A stretch of DNA of 64,000 bases from Brachionus rotundiformis (taxonomy: Eukaryota; Rotifera; Eurotatoria; Ploima; Brachionidae), in assembly GCA_016802295.1 (NCBI GenBank), contig JAESIW010000109.1, positions 730,426 to 794,425 on the forward strand. The letters are read 5' to 3'. How positions within the stretch are numbered: position 1 is the stretch's first letter; every line of letters begins with the position of its first letter. The position numbers and the translations under genes are program-made. Of the stretch, positions 54,893-64,000 are shown in pieces. The notes under the pieces were generated by a model that was not told the origin of the DNA, made no database searches, and saw nothing but the letters and a program-made list of their open reading frames with translations.

Positions 54893-57672
54893 TTACGGTT
54901 TGTAATCGATTGGAATTTCTTTTTGATTGGCACAAGACTTGGTAAGAATGGCAAGTAGGCCGCAGTCGAACTTCATCAAAAGCAGTACATCAATTATGAT
55001 GAATAGGATAACAGCGGCGATTACTGATCCGCATATGAGAATAACTCGATTAATAACCGACTCATTAGGTTTTTTAAACGCTTCCAATTCTCCTAAATAA
55101 TGAAAAAAAAATTTATATTTTATTAAAATTTTATTCACAACAACTAATTAAGTAAAAAAAAAATATTTTTTTTAATTCAAATGACTCAAACAATTAGAAA
55201 AAATTGATTAGAACAGCAATTGTTAATAAAAGACCATGTGCATTGAGTCTATGAGCAATTGATTGTGCAGTGACAAATTTTCTGTCTGATAGTGAAGGAG
55301 AAAAACCAGGCTCAGCTAATAGCAAAATAAAAAACATGCATCAACTATACAAATAAGCATAAAGCGCATTAATGAGAAAATTTTACTAACCTATTAGTCC
55401 GGGCAGTGTGCGTATTCTGAACGGCTGAGATGCCGATGGACCAATGTCGTTCCTGGCTTGCACATTTACTTCATAGAACGAGTTCGGCAATATATTTGTT
55501 ATTTCATAATTAGTGATCGGAGCTTTGATAATAACGACATCTGACCATGGTCCAAGTCTGTTTGTGTCTACATGTTGGTTTGAGGAATCTTTATATGATA
55601 GCTTAAAAAAATTTTTTTTAATAAAAGATAAGATAAGATAGTTAATTAATTAATTTAATTACTCTTCGCCATTTGACAAGATAGTCTCGAATAGGCGATC
55701 CACCATTTGAGTCAACAGTCCACTCAATGTAGCATCTTGTCGATGCGGAACAGTCCTCTTGGCTTAGTACACGTATGGGATCGGGCTGACGTCGACTGAG
55801 TGTTTTAATTTTGATATCTTTGGACCACTGACCTTGACCGACCTTGTTAACACCAGCCACTCTGAACAGGTATTCAGTGTCGGGCAAAAGCGCATCGACA
55901 TGTACAAGCTTGCGCTCCTCGTTGTTGGCGGGAAAATTTTTCTCATTTTGATTTGACCAATCAGAATTCAAAAACCTCCATTGCACTTTGACTGTATGTA
56001 TAGGAAGACCTCCGTTCGATTCTGGCTTTAAGGATAAGGTGACTTCGAAATTGACTGATTCGGGTTTGGTCGATTGCAGGACTAGCAAGGGTGCTAGCTT
56101 GGGACTAGTGGCCATTCGAAGTTCAATGTTTCTATAGCTTGGCCCCAAACGGTTCTCAGCTCTGCATTGATAATCACCAAAGTCGCTTTCAGAATCAGGA
56201 ATAACCTCCAATTGAGATATACCAGGCTGATCTTTGTGCAGTATGTATTTGATGTTGTCATGATTAATTTGTTCTGTTTTAAAAAACCATGTTATCTGAG
56301 GCTGAGGCTCGCCGGTGGCCATGCATGTCATCTTAACGCCGGCACCTCGGGACATGTGCGAAGAGGAACTGCCCGAACTGCCGGTCATGTCCACATTTAA
56401 CCAACTATAATACACTTCTTTGCTTTCTGAATTTATTAAAAGAGTGGGTCTGTACTCTACATACACTCGAACTTGTCTCTCGGTCACTTCGGCCTTGTTT
56501 GATGCCACACATGTTATATTTCTGTTGTACTTTCGATTGGCTGGTTTAATTCTCAATTCAGACCAGCTTCCCACTAAATTATCACTTGGCTCATTATTGT
56601 CTGACACTATTTGCACTGAATTGTCACTAGACGGGCTAATATTCTCCAATGTATCAGCATATTTCCAAGTGATGAGCGCTTTGGGAAAAGCTTCGCGCAC
56701 AACACATCTAACAACTAGCTCTTTGCCTTCCTCTACTCTAACATCTTCGAATGGAGCAATTACTGGCCCGACAAGGATGTTAACCCTGAAATTGGCACTT
56801 ATTTTTCCTGAATTATTCTCTGCTTGGCATGTATATGTACCACGATCATTTACATTTGATTTAATGATTCGGAGCGAATCGGCACTGAATACATAGCGTT
56901 CTCCGGCCAGCTGTATTCCATTTCTGAACCAGGCATAGTTAGCTGTTGGCTTGGCTGTTGCTTTACACCTGACCACTATGTCTTGACCATTAACACCATC
57001 TGTATCTACTGGTTTTTGGCTCCATATGGGCTCGTGCATCACTTGTACGTGTATTTGAGCCCGCTTGATCTCGCCTGTTGAGCTAACCGATGCCTGGCAC
57101 AAATAGACCCCTTCATCTTCAATCTGAACATTTTTTATCACCAGGCCATCGTTGGTTATTTGATATTTGTGGTCATTTTTCAAATTAGTGCTGATTCCAT
57201 TGCGAAACCAGGCTATTTCTGGCCCGGGTATCGAACTAGCGTGGCACTCGACTAGTTGATCATGGCCTGCTTTGATAAACTGTTCCAATTTGGTGTCCTG
57301 AAAGGTAATTCGTTTCTCTAGGATTAGTTCTATTTTGACTTCTTCGGGCATGCCGTCATGAACACCTTGACATGTGTATATGCCCGCATCGGTAGGTTCC
57401 AGCTTTTCAAAATGTAGCATAAATTGTTCGTTGTTGAGTATTGTGTAGATGCGTTGTGTGAAGTCGCTGGATACGGTTTGGCCACTAGGTGAGATCCATT
57501 TGAGCGAGTTGGTGCTCTCGGCGCTCTGAGAGAAACATGTCAGAAAGAACTTTTCCTCGATGACTGCTTTGACTTTGTTGCCTTCGAACGGCTTTGGTAG
57601 AACAACTATCCGTGGCACAGTGCCGAGCAAAGCTTGTTCGAACAAACTTAGTATGAGTAATAAACTTATCAT
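54893..57672 (-). CDS. NCAM/Fasciclin II-type adhesion molecule (5 Ig, 2 FN3), two alternative last exons
   Basis: Exon 1 is 57672-55663 (670 codons) and exon 2 is 55601-55391, ending in phase 1. Two last exons both accept phase 1: 55092-54893, giving an 806-residue transmembrane form, and 55315-55194, giving a 780-residue form with a hydrophobic GPI-type tail. Signal peptide about 1-17. Five Ig domains (about 25-115, 120-212, 215-300, 303-408, 411-520) keep their Cys/Trp and DxGxYxCQA signatures (DAGIYTCQG, DEGVYLCQA, DRGTYTCQA, NITCVASN, DFGDYQCRA). FN3 domains are at about 525-632 and 636-738. The TM form has a helix at about 755-778 and a short tail (FDCGLLAILTKSCANQ). The domain order is that of NCAM1 and Fasciclin II, homophilic neural adhesion proteins. 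The start is the first ATG, directly before the signal peptide. Confidence 0.92.
55194..55315 (-). CDS. Alternative last exon, GPI-anchor-type C-terminus
   Basis: Acceptor ...ttgctattag at 55316, phase 1, as needed by the exon-2 donor at 55390. It encodes 40 residues: EPGFSPSLSDRKFVTAQSIA, a short spacer, then HGLLLTIAVLINFF and a stop. A small-residue zone, a polar spacer and a terminal hydrophobic run with no basic tail fit a GPI-attachment signal. Lies between exon 2 and the transmembrane exon. Confidence 0.72.
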
Positions 57673-59441
57673 TGTTTTAATATCTAAAATTTTGAGATAA
57701 AGCTCGGTATTTAAGCTAAATTAAGTTAATGAGAGAGAGAAAGAGGGAGACTGTCTGGGGGGACTTGGAGAGGTGTGTGAGATTGTGAAAAGTCGGCTAA
57801 TTGAGATAATTTGGAGACAAGGTTTGGTTGTTTTTAATTCTGATAGAAGCGCCGACAAGGCTGGATCAGTGATGAAGTGACGTTCTATTTAAGCCAAATA
57901 CAGGCGTGGACATGGGTTGCCAAAGGACTAAATGTTAGTGTAAATATTAGATAAGATTAAGATAAAATTGGATTTGTAGGCACAAATATTGACATGTATG
58001 TCATAATTACATGTTCTGTTTCCTAATCAATAATCTTTGTGTCAATTAAAATTGATTTATGGTCACCTATTGGTTAAGCAACTAATCTGAGTTTACTTAT
58101 CCAAGAAAATTATAACATGTTTTGTAGCAGTTTATAATCTAAACTATCTGATTTATCTTAAGCTAAACATTTATAAATAATCTTTTGGTAAAATCTGCAC
58201 GACCTTAAATTTTTAATACAATAGAAACAAAAAATTAATTAGATTAATGAATAGACAATTGATTGGCCAACAAAAAATTATTATCTAATTTTTTATTTTT
58301 GATTAATCAGTAACAATGGTTTTTGGTATTATTTTATTATCAAAAAAAAATTTAGTAAAATTTTTGTTTTAATTAAATTAGGCTCGCATAATTTTTTTTT
58401 ATAAAGTACTTTTTTTAGTGTGACACTAATAAAGTGACCGATATTTTAGATGTTTATAATGTCTTATGAACTTTTTTTGTTGTTAAATGTATTTAAATGA
58501 ATTATTGAAAATAAAAATATAAAAATTGTATTTTCTTATATTTTTAAAAATTTATATTCCATAACAATTAAACCTTACATAATTTATATTAATTTTATAA
58601 TTTTAAATCAAACTTGATTTTTAATTAAATTTGCTAATTATTTACCCAACGCTCCATTATTGCCCAGAAAATAAATATTTTAAACAATATAATTCGAAAT
58701 AAACATATTATTAATTTGTCAATAAAAAATATTATCTTTATCCCAGGTACACAATAAAGATAGAAGCAAATTAAAGTTGATTTATAGACTAAAATTTGTT
58801 TTGTTTTTGACAAACAGGAAATAAGAAAATATAATAGGAATGAAAAAATAAAAGTTCGTACTTGATATTTTTATACACTTTTAACATTATAAATTGGTTT
58901 AATAAATGTACTTTCTCGCGAGCTTAAACTTGCTTCCAAGTTCAAAAGCCCTTATATGAAATTCTTCCTCACAATCTATTAATGGTTGTTTCTCATTAAT
59001 TGTAAACGATTAGTAGAAACACTTTAAGTGTTTATTCTCATAAGCAAAATGAATATTAAACACAAATATTATGTAAAAACTAGTTAAAAAGCAGTTTTGG
59101 TTACATAACTAGATAGATCGATTGAATAATAGCTTCTGCGAGATCGAATAGCTGACACTTAAACCACTTCCAAATTCAGCCAATATTGCTCCATCACTGG
59201 ATCATTAAACACCTCTAATTTAATAGCTAATTTTTCATTCCTCTACAATCACATCAAATATTATCTAATTGTTTAATTATTTATCCAATTTATAAAATAA
59301 ATTGTTCATAATGACCTAGTTAGAATTTTATTTTTAAAAAAAATCTCTTCAACTATCTATTTAAATGGTATTAACTTATTTTAAATTTGATTAATTCAAT
59401 CATTTATACAAGTAACAATTTAAATATAATTAAAATAAAAG
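57673..59441. other. Upstream region of the adhesion gene; AT-rich intergenic
   Basis: 57730-57790 is a purine-rich GAGAGAGAGAAAGAGGGAGA patch about 60-120 bp before the ATG, a likely promoter-proximal or 5' UTR GAGA-type element (inference). Beyond it no gene is seen. Confidence 0.4.
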
Positions 59442-59575
59442 ATATTAACTAAGAATTTACTTTCATATATTCATATAATTTTAAGATCAATGTAGACCCA
59501 CTGAAGCCTACCTGAGACATTAAAATTCATATTGTTTAATTTTATCAAATGATAGATGATTATTCTTTAAGTAAA

Positions 59576-59579
<4 letters not shown>

Positions 59580-59609
<30 letters not shown>
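59580..59609. repeat. (AT)n microsatellite
   Basis: About 15 AT units, starting right at the inner edge of the left 138-bp arm. Confidence 0.9.
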
Positions 59610-59614
<5 letters not shown>

Positions 59615-60396
59615 GTAACCAAATCAAATAATTGTAGCTATATCCAGGACACTTGCAGACAAAAATTGAGTCTTTTCAAAAAAAATTCAAACAAGTCACG
59701 TGACATTTAAAAATTCAAAATTTCTAAATTTCCGAACTTGTGTGTTCATTGAACTAACTATGTTCTAAAATTTTGTCTTTTATCAATTTAAATAAATAAG
59801 CTCATTTGACAAATATTGTAATTAAAATTTATATTAGGCAAAATATACTTAATTAGTGAAGAGAAAAAGAGTATAATGGTCGAACACTAGCCTGGGCATA
59901 CAAATAAATTAGCTTTTACGTTACAAACTAGTTCATCAAAGATCAATTTAAAAATAGCCCTAGAAAAATATTCAATTTAATTAAAGCTTGTTAGCTCAAT
60001 AATAAGACATGTATTTTTATCTATACGCCTCTAGATACTCAACAAGATCTAATTAGATCGATACATGACAAATAAAAATTTTTCCTTCCTCTATGGCAAA
60101 TCTCAAGAGTAAATATTCAGCTTAAGATATTTATTAATTAAATACCTATGGCAAGATCTGGATGGACGCCGAGCGTCCACTAATAGACCAAGTATGTTAA
60201 TTAAAAATACTGTCAATTTAATCTCTGGGGGCTTGTTTGAAAAATATTTCGGCTCTAGATCCACTGAAATACGAACTTACCTTATCTCTAGAGTGGCATA
60301 GATAATTTATTTAGCCAACGAGCTAAGACGTATTAATATTCAAATTGAGGGAATATTCAGACCCGTTTTATAAACACACATCAAGTCCCAGTTAAG

Positions 60397-60753
60397 GGGG
60401 TTGTGAAGTTGGTTTCAATTCGATCATTTCAATTCAGAAAAATTTGAATAACTTTTTTACTAAAAGAGATAATTTAGTTCTATAAAATGCTCAATTATAA
60501 GCAAATTTGCTTAAATCAGTAAAATAAGTCTGCAAAATACTCTGCAACATTATGCATTTTGCACGCCATTAAAAAGTATTCAAATCAATTGTGCACTTAC
60601 TTTGCAGAGTTTTTGCAGACATATATTTTCAGATTAAGCAAAGTTGCTTAAACATTAAGCATTTTACAGAACTTAATTATTCCTTATAGTAAAAAAGTTA
60701 TTCAAATTTTTCTGAATTGAAACGATCGAATTGAAAAGAACTTCACAGCCCCC
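60397..60753. mobile_element. Foldback MITE, ~357 bp, 8-bp TSD CAGTTAAG
   Basis: Left arm from GGGGTTGTGAAG and right arm ending CTTCACAGCCCCC pair over about 160 bp, with shared strings TTTCAATTCAGAAAAATTTG and TGCAAAA-ACTCTGCAA. CAGTTAAG lies on both sides (60389-60396 and 60754-60761). There is no coding frame. An 8-bp duplication suggests a hAT-type element of a different family from those at 14914 and 17755. Confidence 0.75.
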
Positions 60754-61331
60754 CAGTTAAGAAGAAAAATGAGCCTGAAACAAATAAACAATACAAACAA
60801 TATTGACTTGACAGACCAAACAGAAAATAAATAAAACAAAAAAAAATAGCTTTTTTTTTAATTTATTTTTATTTTTTGTTTTAATTTTTAATTATTTAAG
60901 CGTGACAAAATTAATTCTTAATTCGGCCGAGCTCTAACTCGAACGCCGATATTTACACATATAACACTGCTTTAGAAAAAATATTTCTCCACTAAGTATG
61001 AAATAGTTTGCCAAGTGTCAAAATCCATTTGGTCGCTTGACGATCTGCTAAAACTAAATTTCCTAATTGCTTGCCAAATAATTATCTTCTCCTAAGCTTT
61101 TTGAAGATTGCGCAAACAATCGAATTTTATATTGACCTAAAATATTGTGCCATTTTTACACTTTTAAATTAATAAATAATTTTTAAATATAGTTTTTTTT
61201 ACTTAAAGAATAATCATCTATCATTTGATAAAATTAAACAATATGAATTTTAATGTCTCAGGTAGGCTTCAGTGGGTCTACATTGATCTTAAAATTATAT
61301 GAATATATGAAAGTAAATTCTTAGTTAATAT

Positions 61332-64000
61332 ACATTCAAATAAGAAGATAATATTGGTTTATGAAAGCATCTTTTTGCTCAATTATGACTATTTTTAATA
61401 AAAATTAATTGCACTTATGCCATAATGAGAGCCTATTTGATGCCCTCAGCAAAATACAAATATAAAGCTAAGCTTTATATTCGTCTTAAGTTACGCTAAC
61501 AGAAATAAATATTTGCCCACTACAACAATATATAATTATTGTCCGGTATTTTTCGAGTAGAGTTCTCAGAGTTTCCTCTAAGGTTCGTAGCTGGAATCAA
61601 AAGTTGTAATTAGTGCAACAATAAAAACTAATTCTTTAATTCACAAATTTTACTTTTTTTTTTATTTTTAATAATAAATAATAAATTAAAAAAACTAAAA
61701 TTATATTTGGTCAATTGTTGATTGATTTGCTTAATTTTAGAAATTAAAAGCCACAAAATACTTTTAACAAAATGAGATTTTTTCATTTCTACTTAAAACA
61801 AAAGTCACTAAATAACAAATAAACATTTACCAAATAAATATATGCTCAGTTGTTTTTATTTTTTTCTAAATATGCCAATTTAGAATAGATTGTAAAAAAT
61901 ATTTATCTTAAACAAAAGATAAATCACTTTGTGGCCCGTTGCTAGCTTGACGAATCAAGATGTGAAAACAATTCTTGTAAAAAATGAACTTAATAATAAA
62001 AAACTATTAATCAAAGTCGCTAAATCATTTTACAAACAAATAAAATTTATAATTTATTAAACTTATTTGCCGTATGCTTAGATAAATAATTTACAAAAAA
62101 TAGTTCCCCTGTGCCATTTTAAAAACGATCATTAATTTGTACTTTTAAATTGTTCTCATTTTACTTTTGTTCCGAAAAACCAATTTAAAAAAAAAGTTCA
62201 TCAATTTTTAGTACTTAATTTTTTGTAGATAATCTTTGAACAAATCTTTAAATATCTGCAAATTAACTTGTTTAATCTCAGGGAAACAAATGGTTTGTTT
62301 ATGAAAAATTCAGTTAATAAGCTGAATACCAAAATTTTACCAGTGGTTCAAAACTTTTTATTTATTTAAAAAAAATTCTCTTAAAAAACATATATATTTT
62401 ATTTTTTATTGGTTTTTGGTAATTTTTTTTAATATGTTGTATCTATTTTGGTAAATAGCTCGTTTCAGTAAAAGTGTAAGTATCACTTGACAGTTGATTA
62501 TTATTCCAGTTATTTAGATTAATATATTTATGGATTATTGCGTAATATTCTTTATGTTTTTATTTTATTATTTTATTTTCTGCAAAGAACCCAAGAGGGT
62601 GTTTAAATTTGTCGTAAAATAAGCTTAATCTTATCTTTTCTTGAGTTCTAATACAGGTAAGCGCCAAATTATTAACAATCAACTTAAGCTCATACAATTT
62701 AACAAAAAAAAATTAATTAAAATATTAAAACTTGGCTACATTCTTAATATTAAGAATTAAAGACATGAAAATTAGTCTAATTAAATAAAATATTTAGAGA
62801 GAAAAAATCTATTGCCAAACAATAATCCCTATTTGGTCATGCCATCTCAAATTAATTATTACAGATAATACTTGTGCTTATATTTATTAAAATAATCCTT
62901 AGTAAAAATGTACCTTCAATTATCCTAAAAGCTATCATGTCTAACCAAATATTCTCACGAATAGAAAATTAATTGTTTAGACTAAACTCTTCCTGATTTA
63001 GAGCGCCCATTCCAATTAGCCATAAATATTTATTACAAAAATTGGTTTGAAGCCCGTACAAAAAGGGCAAACAAAGCTCAAATTTCTCGTAAGATCTGCT
63101 AAACCAAAGACTGGTTTACTTAACCCCATTGATTCTGTTTTTACTAGCGATTAGATCTTGATTAATCTAGAATAAATAAAACAAAGTTTAATGTCCTTCT
63201 TTTTTAACAACATTAATAAATCAAAATAATATAAAAATTTAATTAACAACTAGGCCTGGGCCGAGTAGAATAGAACACTCTATCATATTTGATGATAGAG
63301 CGTTGACTGGGCGCAAATAGGACTTGTAAATTAGGCCATGAGTGTCCTGCATGAATGCTGGACATGTTCGCCATTCGTGCTAGCCAACCAAAAAGGTATC
63401 TTATTAATCAAGTATGCACAGGGCTCAGACTAATTAATCAAATTTGATCAAATGGAAATTGTATCTTTCTCAGATGCTTGGACTGATTGCTCAACTAAGA
63501 GGAAAACTCAAATCGATTAAAGGCCCATTCGACTGGAAACGGGTCCAATCGGCTCTTAAATTACATGCAATATTTAGATTAGATAGCTTTTGTTAAGTAG
63601 TCACAAGTATTTTAAGAAAATTAAATCCATCAAATAGATTGAAATTGTTCTAGAGATTTTTATCTCATGTGGAATCTACTCTGAAATGACAATGGTATTA
63701 AATTTCACAAAAAAAAAGAGAGAATAAAGATTCTCTCATCACTTTATAAATACTTCACTTAAATCTAAGTGACATATATTGGACTTGATTGGACTGGACT
63801 GGAGCTCAAGCGCTCAAGTTGGTGTTATTCGAGTTGAAACATATTTTCCTATAAACTGTCTATTTAAATCTAAATTGAGCATTAAAGCCCATCTATCATC
63901 GCGTCATCAGCTAGACACTAAATGGACAAGAAATTATCTTCTTTTCCAAAGATATTAACTTCTTTAATTAAGCGAAATAAATAAGCTCTTGAATATTGAC
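61332..64000. other. AT-rich terminal region with small palindromes
   Basis: No gene could be built. Holds a 23-nt near-perfect palindrome (61459-61481, AATATAAAGCT-A-AGCTTTATATT) and a 9-bp hairpin CTCTATCAT/ATGATAGAG (63278-63300) beside GGCCTGGGCC. The segment 63300-63560 is less AT-rich, but its frames are broken. Confidence 0.4.

Larger units (their letters stand above)
59442..61331. repeat. 138-bp perfect inverted repeat enclosing 1.6 kb
   Basis: 59442-59579 is the exact reverse complement of 61194-61331. The arms contain TGTAGACCCACTGAAGCCTA. The enclosed 1614 bp hold an AT microsatellite, no ORF, and a MITE (60397-60753). No clear target duplication flanks the arms. It could be a foldback element or an inverted duplication. 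Confidence 0.85.

Noticed and set aside
63460..63530. SDAWTDCSTKRKT string resembling the copia RNase H motif
   Set aside because: Too short and lacking flanking polyprotein motifs.
1..64000. tRNA, rRNA or other standard RNA genes
   Set aside because: No B-box/T-loop-like GGTTCGANTCC with a matching acceptor stem, nor rRNA-like sequence, was noticed by eye; a tRNA scan would be decisive.

Overview
The window is AT-rich eukaryotic (metazoan) genomic DNA. The evidence is spliced genes with very short GT-AG introns (about 45-69 bp, with one of 424 bp), animal-specific families (ALIX, nicolin-1, an NCAM/Fasciclin II adhesion molecule, a leucokinin-receptor-like GPCR, core-1 beta-1,3-galactosyltransferase), and many non-LTR, LTR and DNA transposon remains. 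Compact introns, strong AT bias and lophotrochozoan-like families suit a small spiralian, for example a rotifer. That placement is inference, not something read directly from the sequence.

Layout. 1-5.4 kb: a hAT transposase fragment that ends abruptly in a Jockey-like LINE (ORF1 and endonuclease present, reverse transcriptase missing), then transposon debris. 5.5-19.5 kb: glycosyltransferase neighbourhood with a GT92 gene (minus), two near-identical two-exon C1GALT1-like genes (plus) and a truncated third copy. Between the two genes lie a decayed LTR retrotransposon with a hairpin-rich leader, a decayed hAT gene and two hAT-type MITEs with 8-bp target duplications. 20-24 kb: dead LINE ends and two unresolved coding islands. 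24.4-29.8 kb: a multi-pass membrane protein (possibly Tincar-like) and a small ankyrin protein. 31.3-32.8 kb: a secreted protein made of 12-13-residue repeats, facing an inverted, broken copy of its own promoter and start. 34.5-37 kb: ALIX. 37.6-39.5 kb: a piggyBac-type MITE and LINE remains. 39.8-44.1 kb: nicolin-1 (5 exons) and a neuropeptide GPCR (5 exons), both minus and reconstructed here from splice sites. 49.8-52.5 kb: an apparently complete mariner-type (DD37D, maT-like) transposon with 704-bp terminal inverted repeats and a three-intron transposase. 54.9-57.7 kb: an NCAM/Fasciclin II gene with two alternative last exons, one transmembrane and one GPI-type. 59.4-61.3 kb: a 138-bp perfect inverted repeat enclosing a MITE. 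The rest is AT-rich intergenic sequence.

The cellular genes do not form one pathway. The GT92 and GT31 enzymes would all act in the Golgi lumen on glycoprotein glycans. ALIX serves ESCRT and endosomal sorting, nicolin-1 tubulin polyglutamylation, the GPCR neuropeptide signalling, and the Ig/FN3 protein neural adhesion. Exon structures were deduced by eye from reading frame, GT/AG sites and remembered family alignments; no search was run.
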